A stretch of 64,000 nucleotides of DNA from Bacteroidales bacterium (GCA_016709865.1 JADJLX010000005.1:248001-312000), one strand, 5' to 3'. Positions 26,616-37,311 are shown, numbered from the stretch's first letter. Notes: generated from the sequence alone by a model not told the origin. Numbers and translations: made by a program.

Positions 26616-27242
26616 ATGAAGAACTATCTTAGATATTGTCTGGTAATAATATTAGCCGTTATATCTGTACATTCATCTGCCCAGATTAATACCGGGTATC
26701 TCTTCGGTGTCAATCTTACCACAATGAGTGTAAAGGTAAATGGGATCAGCTACCCTGCAGAGAGCCCCTTCGCAATACATTTTGGCCAGTATTTTGAGAT
26801 CCCGTTCAACGATAATTTTGCCTTTGAGCCGGCCTTGAAGTTTTCTGCGAAGGGAGCAGATTATCTGATTGATTCCACCGACTTTTCAATTTCGCCGATA
26901 TACTTTGAAGTACCGTTGAATGTAAAACTGAGATTTGGTTCCAGGTCAGTCAAGGTTTCTCTTTATGGTGGTCCGTATTTTGCATGCGGCATTGGCGGCT
27001 ATAAAATTGTTCCGGGAGGTGAGTTAAAAGATATAAGATACGGTAAGAATGACTACAACGATCTGAGACGGTTTGATATAGGTTATAATCTTGGTGCAGG
27101 AATAAGTATTAAAGGCTTTTCTGTTTCTGTTCAATACGGAGTTGGCCTCTCTGATATTTCGCCGATAACTGCTCTGGAGACTGAGATGAAGAACCAGGTG
27201 ATTGGCATAACATTCAGATCAGCAGGTGGTGGTTCACGATAA
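26616..27242 (+). CDS. PorT-like outer-membrane beta-barrel protein
   Basis: 208 residues from ATG 26616 (MKNYLRYCLVIILAVISVHSSAQ, signal peptide). The mature part shows the PorT/OMP_b-brl_2 pattern: GYLFGVNLTTMSV, FAIHFGQYFEIPFNDNFAFEPALKFSAKGADY, IYFEVPLNVKLRFGS and LGAGISIKGFSVSVQYGVGLSDI. The proteins form small barrels in the outer membrane; no secretion-system genes are near. An in-frame earlier start at 26586 would overlap the previous gene and lacks a signal. Confidence 0.8.
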   Translation: MKNYLRYCLVIILAVISVHSSAQINTGYLFGVNLTTMSVKVNGISYPAESPFAIHFGQYFEIPFNDNFAFEPALKFSAKGADYLIDSTDFSISPIYFEVPLNVKLRFGSRSVKVSLYGGPYFACGIGGYKIVPGGELKDIRYGKNDYNDLRRFDIGYNLGAGISIKGFSVSVQYGVGLSDISPITALETEMKNQVIGITFRSAGGGSR

Positions 27243-27282
27243 GAAAAGAAGTAAATTATATACAGGTATTCTACAACGTTAT

Positions 27283-27735
27283 ATGGATAAAAAAGAGGAA
27301 AAGGCACTGGTTTCTTTCAGGTCAGGATTAAATTGTGCGCAGGCAGTACTAAATGGCTATTCAGAGCTGCTGGATTTTGATAATGGTTTTGCATTGAATA
27401 TTTCATCAGGCTTTGGCGGAGGCATGGGACGGCTTCAGGAAACATGCGGGGCTGTTACCGGATCCTATATGGTACTTGGGATCTATAATGGAAAAAAATA
27501 CTCTGATAACGCTGAAAAAAAGGAAGTTACATATAAAATGATACAGGAGTTCAGCGAAAGGTTCAAATCTTTAAACGGTACAACCGATTGCAGATCATTG
27601 CTGAAATGTGACCTTAGAACCGAAGAGGGACACCGCTATGCTGTTGAAAATAATCTGTTTGGTACAACATGTGAGAAATGTATTCTCGATTCGATGAGAA
27701 TAGTGGATGATATTATTGAAAAGCAGATACAATGA
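27283..27735 (+). CDS. C_GCAxxG_C_C family protein
   Basis: 150 residues from ATG 27283. The family signature is visible: SGLNCAQAVLNGY, SSGFGGGMGRLQETCGAVTGSYMVLG, then CRSLLKCDL and TTCEKCILDS. The conserved Cys residues suggest metal or cofactor binding; the biochemical role is unknown. Members often sit near redox or transport genes, but here the neighbours are a barrel and a membrane regulator. No signal peptide, so cytosolic. Confidence 0.85.
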   Translation: MDKKEEKALVSFRSGLNCAQAVLNGYSELLDFDNGFALNISSGFGGGMGRLQETCGAVTGSYMVLGIYNGKKYSDNAEKKEVTYKMIQEFSERFKSLNGTTDCRSLLKCDLRTEEGHRYAVENNLFGTTCEKCILDSMRIVDDIIEKQIQ

Positions 27736-27817
27736 CAGGGCCTGCTAGCATGTAAAAGTCAGGTTATAAGATATTGAAAAAAAATTATCTTTATGTCCCT
27801 GAACCGAAGATGATTTT

Positions 27818-28980
27818 ATGAATACTTCCACACATTTTGATGCAATAACTGCTTTTGTTTTTATCGGTGTATTCCAGGGACTTGTTCTATCACTTTTTTT
27901 TATTTTTAAACCTTCACCTAACAGGAATGCGAATAAGTTTCAGGGACTGTTTCTCCTTTCGCTTACACTCTGTATTTTAGAGCAGCTGCTTAACATGACA
28001 GGGTACATAGTTAAAGTGCTGCCTCTTACAAATTCAACAGAAGCTTTAAATCTCGTAATAGGACCATTTTTATATCTTTTTGTCAAAAGAAGCATTGACC
28101 CGTCAGATACAAAGAAGGAGTGGCTCCATTACGTACTTCCCTGCTTTACTTCATATACCTCTGTTTCGACCTGATACAGACTAATGAGTTTAAGTATAAC
28201 TCATATGTCAACAGCTACCATCCCGACTGGCCTCTGCTCGATGTCAAATCAACAATTTCGAATGATCCTCTGGCGATTAAAAGTTACCTGAACCTGATAA
28301 CTGCTTTTCAGATAATTTTCTACATCATTATATCAATGTTAAAGATTGTAAGAAAGGCAAACTTTACAGGAAAATCTATACTCAATACAGATGATGAAAT
28401 TCTTAAACTTCTGAGGAATATGATCCTTCATCTTTCTGCCATAATATTGATATTCATTGTAGTTAAGCTCGCTTTTGAAGCAGATCTGGGGGATTATTTT
28501 ATAGGAATATATGTTTGTTTCTTTGCATTTCTGACATCATTCAGGGTAATGTCAGATTCAACCTATTTTGACCGTACTACTTCATTCATGGATTTATCTA
28601 TCAGCAAGTATCAAAAATCTTCACTGACAGAGTCTGACAAACAAAGAATACTGGAAAACATCAGGATGGAGTTTGATAAAAACAAATACTATTCGGAAAA
28701 TCTTGCCTCATTATCAGAGCTTGCAAAGAAGATTGGTTCTAGTCCTCATCATGTATCCCAGGTAATTAATGAAAAACTTAATAAGAGCTTTTTTGAATTA
28801 CTGGCTTTTTACAGAGTTGAAGAAGCAAAAAAGATCCTTGCCGGCGATAAAGCTAATAAAATTACTATTGAAGAGCTTTCAGAAATGGTCGGCTATAACT
28901 CAAAAACTGCATTTAATAATGCCTTCAGGAAACTATCAGGTAAAACGCCATCTGATTTTAGAAAATCGATAACTTCCTGA
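27818..28980 (+). pseudogene. AraC-family membrane-anchored regulator, frame broken
   Basis: Two frames join into one protein of about 387 residues. The first (27818-28174) has transmembrane helices of the N-terminal 7TM-like sensor domain (AFVFIGVFQGLVLSLFFIF; LNLVIGPFLYLFVKR). The second continues with LLYFIYLCFDLIQTNEF, more helices, and a C-terminal AraC DNA-binding domain (LASLSELAKKIGSSPHHVSQVINEKLNKSFFELLAFYRVEEAKKIL, then IEELSEMVGYNSKTAFNNAFRKLSGKTPSDFRK). The break is at the C-run 28139-28141; one extra C restores the frame (YVLPLLLYFIYL). It may be an assembly error or a real mutation. Such regulators sense envelope signals. Confidence 0.8.
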
Positions 28981-29103
28981 TATTAAAAACTTTAAATATC
29001 TGTTTTTATACATGCCGATAGGGATGTACACCATCCTTATAGGCATGTTCTTTATCGGGCTAATGATGATATTAGTTTTGATTCGTCAATCAAAATTAAT
29101 TCT

Positions 29104-29688
29104 ATGAAAACAGAGGTGACAAAATCAGGAACTCCATTTAAAAATCCACACCAGAGCTTAATTGATGGCTGCAAAAAAGGGGACCAGAAGGCCCAGTTTC
29201 AGATCTACAAGCTGTATTATAAAGCTATGTATTATACAAGTTTACAGATTGTCAGGAACAGGATGGAAGCTGAAGATGTAATGCAGGAGTCATTCCTCGC
29301 AGCATTCGATTCCATTGACAGCTATTCAGGTACAGTAAGCTTCGGAGCATGGCTGAAGAAGATTGTCTATAACAGATCTCTCGATTACGCCAGGAAAAAC
29401 AGCAGGTTTGTTTTCGAGGATTTAGATTATTGTTTTGATCTGGAGGCAGATTACCCTGAGATTGAAAATGACAGAGAAGACACTGAAAGGCGTGTTAGTA
29501 AAGTCAAAGAAGCAATTACCACTCTTCCATCAAAGTGCCGTAATGTCCTTTCTCTATACCTGCTTGAAGGTTATGATCATGAAGAAATCAGTGATATCCT
29601 GTCGATCTCGACAAGCACTTCAAGATCTCAGTACTCAAGGGGCCGTGACCGTATTATAAGGGAGTTCAGAAAGGAACAGGCGTGTTAG
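29104..29688 (+). CDS. ECF sigma factor, apparently orphan
   Basis: 194 residues. Region 2 (about 20-95) contains AEDVMQESFLAAFDSIDSYSGTVSFGAWLKKIVYNRSLDYARK; region 4 (about 130-190) contains LPSKCRNVLSLYLLEGYDHEEISDILSISTSTSRSQYSRGRDRI. It is strikingly similar to the sigma factor at 50100-50663 over the first 95 residues. Unlike that one, it is followed directly by an opposing gene, with no anti-sigma gene downstream. Its stop overlaps the 3' end of the opposing dehydrogenase gene by 4 bp. It may be controlled by the anti-sigma factor of the paralogue. Confidence 0.92.
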   Translation: MKTEVTKSGTPFKNPHQSLIDGCKKGDQKAQFQIYKLYYKAMYYTSLQIVRNRMEAEDVMQESFLAAFDSIDSYSGTVSFGAWLKKIVYNRSLDYARKNSRFVFEDLDYCFDLEADYPEIENDREDTERRVSKVKEAITTLPSKCRNVLSLYLLEGYDHEEISDILSISTSTSRSQYSRGRDRIIREFRKEQAC

Positions 29689-32542
29689 TCCATATGCGTT
29701 ATTGGATTACTTACTTTATCAACCAGGTAAACTATTGATTTGTAAGAGATCCCTGAATGAAGACTTAATCCTATCTCGCATGTCCTGCTGTTCGAGTAAC
29801 CTTGATTAATAGTCTCAGGAAGTTGCACTTTCAGGTCGCGTAAGCCATGAGTATTAAGCTCAGGGAATGTAAAACCTCTGTCGCCGGCAAACCCGCAGCA
29901 ATTTGCCTCAGTTACAACTACCCCGGCGGCACACAAATTGGCCAGAGCAACAAGTTTTTTCTCAAGTCCCATTTTCTTCATGCTGCATACAGGGAATACT
30001 GTAATTACTTCATTCAGAGGCGTAATATTTAGGTTAGGAACAAGAAAATCGAGAATGAACTCAACCGGTTCATAAAGCTTAATTCCCGATTGCATGTTCT
30101 CCTTCATTGTATATAGGCAAGGACTCATATCACATAATACAGGATATTCTCCATTATTACTTGCTTTTAATAATTCATTTTCCAGCTCTTTCGATTTTTT
30201 GGTGCCGGCATCCACATATCCCTTGCTAAGGAATGCCATTCCGCAACAAAGGTTATCCATATTCGCCGGAAATACAACCTCATAACCTCCCCTGTGAAGA
30301 AGCTGAACAAGCTTTTCGGAGAGCTGTTTTTCATGACTGTATTCCTGTGATGTGCCCATTGAACGGTTAATGCATGATGGAAAATAAACAACCTTTCTCT
30401 TAGCCTCAGCCAGCCGGCCACTGCCTGGAGCAATCTTTGCAGATCCTTTGGGCATGAAGCGGTTCCATGCTGGTATCCGGTTAAATGAAATGACTCTCAT
30501 GCCTGAAGCTATAACTCCCAACAATCCTGATCCAATAATCCGGTGAACAAAATTGACAAAGGATAATGCACCTCTGGCAGCAGAAGTAATAAACCCCATG
30601 TGATCTGCAATCCAGTTAGCTATCCCGGGGGAAGCTGAGGCTTCTTCGGATCTGAGGTTCTTTATAAGCTTTCCGGTATCAATCTTAACAGGACAAGCCT
30701 GTGCACAGAGACCATCGGTGGCACATGTAGCATCGCCATGGTACTTAAACTCTTTGTTGAGCGATGCTGCAATGTGTGGCTGATGTCCGCTTTTTTCAAG
30801 CGACTTAATTTCTCTGTGTACAGCGATGCGCTGCCTCGGGGTAAGTGTAAGATCAGCTGAAACACATGATGCCTCGCAGAAACCGCATTCGGTGCATTTA
30901 TCAATTATTTCGCTGGCAACAGGAAGAGGCTTCAGGTCTTTAAGGTGGACATCCTTATCGGTATTAAGTATTACACCGGGATTGAGAATACAAAGAGGAT
31001 CAAAGATCCTTTTGATCTCTTTCATAAGATTATAGGCATCTTTTCCCCATTCCATCTCAACAAAAGGTGCCATGTTGCGACCGGTACCATGCTCCGCTTT
31101 TAGTGATCCGTCATACTTTTTCACAACCAGATCCGCTACATCCGACATCAGACCGGCATATCTTGAGATTTCTTCCTTATCACCAAAATCCTGAGTAAAG
31201 ACAAAATGAAGGTTTCCTTCCAGGGCATGACCGAAAATTACCGCTTCGGTGTATTTATATTTCTTAAGCAGATTCTGAAGGTCGGTCGTTGCTTCCGCCA
31301 GACGGGGAACAGGGAATGCAACATCTTCTATTATAACCGTGGTACCTGATTTTCTCATCGCCCCGACAGAAGGAAACAGGCCTTTCCTGATCTTCCATAG
31401 CAGTTCGTACTCAGCCGGTTTATCTGTAAATGCTATTTCTCTTTCAACAGGAAGATCTTTAATTGCATTGCATATTTTTCAATATTCCCGGTTATTTCAC
31501 TCTTGTTTTCCCCGGTCGTTTCAACAAGCAGGGCACAGACATCATTGTGCAGATACTTCAGGTATTCCGGCAATCCTTTTTCATTCTCAACAGAACGGAT
31601 ACCTGAACGGTCAATCAGTTCAACAGCAGATACAGGTTTCTGTTTCATCAGAGAAACTGCATTACATGCCTTCTCAACATCAGGGAAGAGCATTAGTGAG
31701 CTTGCCTTGCAGGGCTGCTCAGCTACAGTTTTGAAGCTGATCTCTGATATGAAACCGAGCGTCCCTTCAGAACCAATCATCAGATGTTCAATTATGTCGA
31801 AAGGATCGGTGAAGTCTGTAAGTGCATTCAGACTATACCCGGTAGTGTTCTTCATTTTATACTTGTTCCTGATCCTGTCAGCCAGAGATAGATTTTCTTT
31901 TGCAGATGCTGCAAGCAATTCAATGTCAGAGAGTAATCTACTATGCGATTTACTGAACAATTCCCTTGATGCCGGATCTTTGGTATCAAGTACTGATCCG
32001 TCAGCAAGTATAACGCGCATTCCGGCAACAGTTTTATAGGAGTTTTGGGATGTCCCGCAACACATGCCACTTGCATTGTTTGCTGCAATTCCACCAATCA
32101 TGGCTGAGTTGATTGAAGCGGGGTCGGGACCAATTTTTCTTCCCAGAGGGGCAAGGATAAGGTTGGCTCTTCCTCCTGTGATCCCGGGCTGAAGTTTAAT
32201 CTCAGATCCGTCATTGCTGATACTGTATTTCTTCCAGTTGCTGCCGGCAATAATTAAAACGGAATCAGATATTGCCTGTCCGGAGAGGCTTGTACCCGCA
32301 GCCCTGAAGGTAACCGGGATCTCAAGTTCAGAACAATTTTTCAGGATCAGTGAAATCTCATTTTCATCTTTTGCCCTTATAACCATTTTCGGGATGAGCC
32401 TGTAGAAGCTGGCATCGGTTCCATATGCCAGAGTATGAAGAGGATCGTTAAATATCCTTTTCCTGTCTATCGTACCGACAAGCTTATCGTAAAGTGTTTT
32501 GTAAGTTCCGTTAAGCAGAAAAAAGTAACCACAAAGGAACAC
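29685..32542 (-). pseudogene. FAD and 4Fe-4S D-2-hydroxyacid dehydrogenase (Dld/YdiJ-like), frame broken
   Basis: Two frames make one protein of about 950 residues. The N-terminal part has the PCMH-type FAD domain (IPVTFRAAGTSLSGQA, MIGGIAANNASGMCCG, GSEGTLGFISEI). The C-terminal part has the oxidase cap and Fe-S ligands (CTECGFCEASC; CATDGLCAQACPV), then two CCG motifs (NLCCGMAF; ANCCGFAG). It would oxidise D-lactate or a similar hydroxyacid and pass electrons to the quinone pool. The break is near 31465-31470 (GCAATGC); one extra A restores YANAIKDLP. The start is unclear: the first in-frame GTG (32542) lies within an intergenic repeat, and no ATG fits before residue 53. Confidence 0.82.
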
Positions 32543-32675
32543 TAAGGTTTACACAAAGGACACAAAGAATTATCTGCATAAGGCACTGATAATAATTACT
32601 TTCAATAAATACGGCTAATGCTGATTAATCCTATCCGTAATTTTATAATTTTGTACCACAATTTAATAAAAAAAG

Positions 32676-33299
32676 ATGGATACCAATTCAGAACCGGTAT
32701 ATTCGAGGAATGTAGTTGAATTTGTGGCAGTTGCAAATGAATTCTGTAAGTATTCAGAACATGCTTCAGAGCTAAAAGGAGATGAATTGCTCAAAATATT
32801 TCAGCGGATTCTTCCTCTGATGTATCTTAAAGCCTCCCTTTTGCCGCAATTTGATCCGTTTTTCGAGGAAGGGAATGAGAAATTTGTTACAGAATCTGAC
32901 TGGTTAAGGATTCATGACACTTTCAGGGAAAAATTCGGTACAGCCGATGATTATCTTGAGGTGTTTGACGACAAGATGAAAGAGTCGGAAGGACCGGTTA
33001 TCTCTTCGATATCTGAAAACATGGCAGACATTTATCAGGACATGAAAGATTTTCTGCTGCTTTATCAGACTGGTACCAACGAAGTGATGAATGATGCAGT
33101 ATGGGAATGCAGATTAAACTTTGAGACATTCTGGGGTCAGAAACTTGTTAATTCGATGAGGGCGATTCATAAATTCATTTACTCAGGTGAGGAGATAGGA
33201 AAAATTGAAGAAGATAATAATGAAAATGATGAGAACAGAAACACTTCCGACTGGTTTATATCGAGACGGCAAAAGGATTTGAGGGGCGATGGAGAATAG
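32676..33299 (+). CDS. DUF5063 domain protein
   Basis: 207 residues, mostly helical and acidic, with the DUF5063 pattern: FVAVANEFCKYSEHASEL, ILPLMYLKASLLPQFDP and MADIYQDMKDFLLLYQ. The family is specific to Bacteroidota and typically sits next to the 3'-5' exonuclease that follows here, overlapping by 11 bp. A TAATTTTG at 32646-32653 matches the -7 consensus. Role unknown; coupled translation suggests a partner of the exonuclease. Confidence 0.85.
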   Translation: MDTNSEPVYSRNVVEFVAVANEFCKYSEHASELKGDELLKIFQRILPLMYLKASLLPQFDPFFEEGNEKFVTESDWLRIHDTFREKFGTADDYLEVFDDKMKESEGPVISSISENMADIYQDMKDFLLLYQTGTNEVMNDAVWECRLNFETFWGQKLVNSMRAIHKFIYSGEEIGKIEEDNNENDENRNTSDWFISRRQKDLRGDGE

Positions 33300-33885
33300 T
33301 ATTTATCAGGAGAACATTACAGCAGAAGAACTTGCAGAATGCGAGCTCTCATGGTTTAAAGGTGAATTGGTTTTAATAGAGGATCTAAAGACTTTTTATG
33401 AAGTATTTCCAAGGTTGCTGGGGCATGACCTGCTTGGGTTTGATACGGAGACAAAACCTACTTTTAAGAAAGGAAAAAGGCATCAGGTATCGCTTATTCA
33501 GTTATCGACCGATAACCTGGCTTGTCTTTTCAGAATCAATAAAATAGGTCTTCCCGATGAACTGGTGAAGCTTCTGGCCGATCCTTCCGTTATTAAAACC
33601 GGAGTGGCAGTTCATGACGATATAAAATTCCTTTCCAGTGTGAAAAGATTCACACCCCGGGGTTTCATCGATCTTCAGAACTTGGTGAAAGACTTTGGAA
33701 TACAGAGCTCGGGGCTGAAAAAACTTACGGCAATAGTGCTGGGTTTCAGGATCTCAAAACGTCAGCAGGTAACAGACTGGGAAGCTGAACAGTTATCGGA
33801 AGCTCAACAGATCTATGCAGCAACCGATGCCTGGGTTTGTCATGAGATTTATAAGAAATTAGTAAATGGGCATAATAAGTTATGA
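33289..33885 (+). CDS. DEDD-family 3'-5' exonuclease (RNase D-like)
   Basis: 198 residues with the RNase D / DnaQ-like fold. ExoI: LGFDTETKP; ExoII: GVAVHDDIKFL; ExoIII: QIYAATDAWVCHEIY (Tyr type). It has only the exonuclease domain, without HRDC, so its length is short for RNase D; similar single-domain forms act on RNA or DNA ends. It overlaps the upstream DUF5063 gene by 11 bp and the downstream methyltransferase gene by 4 bp (ATGA), so three genes make one operon. Confidence 0.88.
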   Translation: MENSIYQENITAEELAECELSWFKGELVLIEDLKTFYEVFPRLLGHDLLGFDTETKPTFKKGKRHQVSLIQLSTDNLACLFRINKIGLPDELVKLLADPSVIKTGVAVHDDIKFLSSVKRFTPRGFIDLQNLVKDFGIQSSGLKKLTAIVLGFRISKRQQVTDWEAEQLSEAQQIYAATDAWVCHEIYKKLVNGHNKL

Positions 33886-35063
33886 CAAGAATAAAAATTG
33901 TCCTTAAGTCGGGTAAAGAGCAGTCGTTGAGAAGATTGCATCCCTGGGTTTTTTCGGGTGCCATCAAGAAAATGTACGGAGAACCGGTTGAGGGTGACCT
34001 GGTTGATGTATACGATAATAATGACACATTTCTCGGAACAGGGCATTATGCGCCAAGTTCGATAGCGATAAGGATCCTTTCATTTGAACAGACAGAACCT
34101 GATATCAGCTTTTTCAGGAAGAAAATTGAAAAGGCAATAGCTTACAGAAAATCTATCGGAATTATTGGTAATCCTCAGATTAATGTTTACAGGCTTATCC
34201 ATGGCGAGGGTGATGGTCTCCCGGGACTGATAGTCGATTATTATAACGGAGTGGCTGTTATGCAGATGCACTCTGTCGGTTTCTACAGGATCAGGAAGGA
34301 GATTACTTCAATACTTGTCGATCTTCTGAAAGATGAATTAGTGGCTGTATATGATAAGAGCGAGGGTACTATTCCTCACATGTCGGGTATAACAGGCGTA
34401 AATGAATTTCTGTATGGCGATTCAGGTCCGGCAACAGTTACCGAAAACGGTTACCAGTTTAAAATTGACTGGACCACCGGACAGAAAACTGGTTTCTTCA
34501 TCGATCAGAGAGATAACAGGCAGCTTCTCGAAAAGTATTCGGAAGGGAAGAGTGTACTCAATATGTTTGGTTATACAGGAGGATTCTCAGTATATGCAAT
34601 GAAAAATGCCGCACTGGTTCACACTGTCGATAGTTCTTTGTCTGCTATAGAACTTGCAAATGAGAATATCAGGCTTAATTTCGGCGACGATAAGAGACAT
34701 GAAGCATTCCAGGTTGATGCTTTTAATTACCTTAACAATATTAAGGATAAGTATGATGTTATAATCCTCGATCCCCCGGCTTTTGCAAAGCACAATAATG
34801 TTCTGGATAATGCACTACAGGGATATAAAAGACTAAATATTAAGGCCATAGAGCAGATAAGGCCGGGTGGAATTATTTTCACATTTTCGTGTTCTCAGGT
34901 AGTTACAAAAGAAAATTTCAGGAAATCGGTATTCGCCGCTGCAGCAAATACCGGCAGAAGTGTCCGGATCCTGCATCAGATGAGCCAGCCTCCTGATCAT
35001 CCTGTTAATATCTATCATCCTGAAAGCGAATACCTTAAAGGTCTGGTAATTTATGTAGAATAA
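33882..35063 (+). CDS. rlmI: Class I rRNA methyltransferase, RlmI-like
   Basis: 393 residues. An N-terminal PUA domain (about 1-80, RLHPWVFSGAIKK) is followed by a central EEHEE-type region (YRLIHGEGDGLPGLIVDYY) and a Rossmann methyltransferase (VLNMFGYTGGFSVYAMKNAALVHTVD, then VIILDPPAFAKHNN with the DPPxF catalytic loop, CSQVV). RlmI methylates C1962 of 23S rRNA at C5; the same fold includes related enzymes, so the exact target is inferred from similarity. Its stop TAA is the first three bases of the octamer array that follows. Confidence 0.87.
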   Translation: MTRIKIVLKSGKEQSLRRLHPWVFSGAIKKMYGEPVEGDLVDVYDNNDTFLGTGHYAPSSIAIRILSFEQTEPDISFFRKKIEKAIAYRKSIGIIGNPQINVYRLIHGEGDGLPGLIVDYYNGVAVMQMHSVGFYRIRKEITSILVDLLKDELVAVYDKSEGTIPHMSGITGVNEFLYGDSGPATVTENGYQFKIDWTTGQKTGFFIDQRDNRQLLEKYSEGKSVLNMFGYTGGFSVYAMKNAALVHTVDSSLSAIELANENIRLNFGDDKRHEAFQVDAFNYLNNIKDKYDVIILDPPAFAKHNNVLDNALQGYKRLNIKAIEQIRPGGIIFTFSCSQVVTKENFRKSVFAAAANTGRSVRILHQMSQPPDHPVNIYHPESEYLKGLVIYVE

Positions 35064-35132
35064 CGCCGTAACGCCGTAATGCCGTAACACCGTAACACCG
35101 TAACACCGTAACACCGTAACACCGTAACACCG
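35061..35132. repeat. Octamer tandem array (TAACRCCG x 9)
   Basis: Nine exact-length 8-bp units: two TAACGCCG, one TAATGCCG, then six TAACACCG. The array starts at the stop codon of rlmI and ends 8 bp before the ATG of tex, filling almost the whole gap. Confidence 0.95.
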
Positions 35133-35140
35133 TAATAGTC

Positions 35141-37282
35141 ATGAGCACAAATAAGAATATACTGCTGATTGCAAAAAAACTGGGACTTCACGACTGGCAG
35201 GTTGAGAACACAATCAGACTGATGGACGGAGGTGCAACTATTCCTTTTATAAGCAGGTACAGGAAGGAGATGACAGGAAGTCTTGATGAGGTTCAGCTTA
35301 TGCATATTAAGGATGAATATGACAGGCTGAAAGAACTCGATGCCCGTAAGGAAGCTGTAATAAAATCAATTGAAGAGCAGGAGAAGATGACTCCTGAATT
35401 GCGGAAGAAGATAGATGCTGCAATAACAATGGCTGAACTTGAAGATATTTATCTTCCTTTCAGACCGAAGCGCCGGACACGTGCTACAATAGCAAGGGAG
35501 AAGGGACTTGAGCCACTTGCAGTAATCATTATGGAACAGCGGGAAAATGATCCTTTATCAAAAGCCGAAGGATTTCTTAATGATGAGGTTGCAACTGTTG
35601 AAGATGCGATTGCAGGTGCTTCAGATATTATTGCAGAGTGGGTAAGTGAAGATGAAAAGGCCAGAAAACAGTTGCGTTATCTTTATGAAAAAGAAGCAGT
35701 TATTTACTCAAAAGCAGTAAAGGGAAAAGAGGCTGAGGGGATTAAATACAGTGATTATTATGACTGGTCTGAGCCTCTTAAAAAGTGTCCTTCGCACCGG
35801 CTTCTGGCAATGAGAAGGGGAGAAGAAGAGGGGTTTCTGAGACTTTCTGTTGAGCCCTCAGAGGATAATGCTCTTGACATTCTTGATTCGATATTTATTA
35901 AGGGCAGGACTGCTTCTTCAGATATTGTTAAAGATGCTGTTAAGGACAGCTGGAAAAGGCTTCTCTCTTCGTCGATGGAAACAGAATTCAGGAACATCTC
36001 GAAAGAGAAGGCAGATATTGAGGCAATAAATGTTTTTGCCGAGAACCTCCGGCAGCTGCTGCTCGGATCACCTCTGGGAGAAAAAAATGTACTCGCTATT
36101 GATCCGGGTTTCAGAACAGGCTGCAAGGTTGTTTGTCTCGACAGGCAGGGTAATCTTATTCATAATGAAACGATCTATCCTCATCCTCCCCAGAATGAAA
36201 CAGCCATGTCGATAAAAAAGATTCTTTCACTTGTAAATGCTTATAAAATTGAAGCAATTGCAATCGGAAACGGAACAGCCAGCCGCGAGACTGAAGATTT
36301 TATAAAGTGGGTTAAGTTCGAAAATGATATACAGGTTTTTGTTGTGAGTGAGGCCGGTGCTTCAATCTATTCAGCATCGAAGATAGCCCGTGAGGAGTTT
36401 CCAGATTATGATGTTACTGTACGCGGTTCTGTATCTATCGGAAGGAGACTGATGGACCCTCTGGCTGAGCTTGTAAAGCTCGATCCTAAATCAATCGGTG
36501 TAGGGCAGTATCAGCACGATGTTGATCAGCAGAAGCTTCAGAAATCGCTCGATGATGTGGTAATGAGTTGTGTGAATGCCGTTGGTGTTGAGGTGAATAC
36601 AGCCAGCAAACATCTGCTTACATATGTTTCAGGTCTTGGCCCTCAGCTGGCTCAGAATATTATCGATTACCGGACAGAGAACGGACCGTTCAAATCGAGA
36701 AAGGAACTTCTCAAAGTTAAAAGAATGGGAGAGAAGGCATTCGAACAGAGTGCCGGATTCCTCAGGATCAGAAACGCTGCGAATCCTCTCGATGCAAGTG
36801 CAGTACACCCTGAGAGTTATCCTGTTGTTGAGAAAATGGCTAAAGATCTGGGAGTTCAGGTTAAGGAACTGATTACAGATGAGACCAAAAGAAAAGAGAT
36901 TAAACTCGAAAAATATGTAACTCCGGTAACAGGACTGCCAACATTAAAGGATATTGTGGAAGAACTTGCTAAACCCGGACGCGATCCAAGATCGAAGATC
37001 AAAGAGTTCAGGTTTGCAGATGTTCATACTATGGAAGATCTCATTCCAGGAATGGTTGTTCCAGGTATAGTTACCAACATTACAAAATTCGGTGCTTTTG
37101 TTGATATTGGAATCAAGCAGGACGGACTGGTTCACGTTTCAAATCTGACAAAAAATTTTGTAACTGATCCTTCAACAGTTGTGAAACTTCACCAACATGT
37201 TATGGTAAAGGTTCTGGCTGTTGATATCGAAAGAAAACGTGTTCAGCTGTCGATGAAGGATGTTGAAACTAAAAAGCAGTAA
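35141..37282 (+). CDS. tex: Tex-family RNA-binding transcription accessory protein
   Basis: 713 residues in the classic Tex order: N-terminal helical domain (VENTIRLMDGGATIPFISRYRKE), YqgF-like domain (NVLAIDPGFRTGCKVVCLD, about 317-335), helix-hairpin-helix (LAQNIIDYRTENGPFKSRKELLKVKRMG, about 500-528), and a C-terminal S1 domain (GMVVPGIVTNITKFGAFVDIGIKQDGLVHVS, about 635-712). Tex binds nucleic acid and supports transcription and RNA quality control. It is complete. Octamer arrays flank it on both sides, one ending just before the ATG, the other starting at its TAA. Confidence 0.95.
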   Translation: MSTNKNILLIAKKLGLHDWQVENTIRLMDGGATIPFISRYRKEMTGSLDEVQLMHIKDEYDRLKELDARKEAVIKSIEEQEKMTPELRKKIDAAITMAELEDIYLPFRPKRRTRATIAREKGLEPLAVIIMEQRENDPLSKAEGFLNDEVATVEDAIAGASDIIAEWVSEDEKARKQLRYLYEKEAVIYSKAVKGKEAEGIKYSDYYDWSEPLKKCPSHRLLAMRRGEEEGFLRLSVEPSEDNALDILDSIFIKGRTASSDIVKDAVKDSWKRLLSSSMETEFRNISKEKADIEAINVFAENLRQLLLGSPLGEKNVLAIDPGFRTGCKVVCLDRQGNLIHNETIYPHPPQNETAMSIKKILSLVNAYKIEAIAIGNGTASRETEDFIKWVKFENDIQVFVVSEAGASIYSASKIAREEFPDYDVTVRGSVSIGRRLMDPLAELVKLDPKSIGVGQYQHDVDQQKLQKSLDDVVMSCVNAVGVEVNTASKHLLTYVSGLGPQLAQNIIDYRTENGPFKSRKELLKVKRMGEKAFEQSAGFLRIRNAANPLDASAVHPESYPVVEKMAKDLGVQVKELITDETKRKEIKLEKYVTPVTGLPTLKDIVEELAKPGRDPRSKIKEFRFADVHTMEDLIPGMVVPGIVTNITKFGAFVDIGIKQDGLVHVSNLTKNFVTDPSTVVKLHQHVMVKVLAVDIERKRVQLSMKDVETKKQ

Positions 37283-37311
37283 CGGCATAACGGCGTAATG
37301 GCGTAACGGTG
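37280..37311. repeat. Octamer tandem array (TAACGGCG x 4)
   Basis: Four 8-bp units (TAACGGCA, TAACGGCG, TAATGGCG, TAACGGTG). The first TAA is the stop codon of tex, the same arrangement as at rlmI. Confidence 0.9.
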
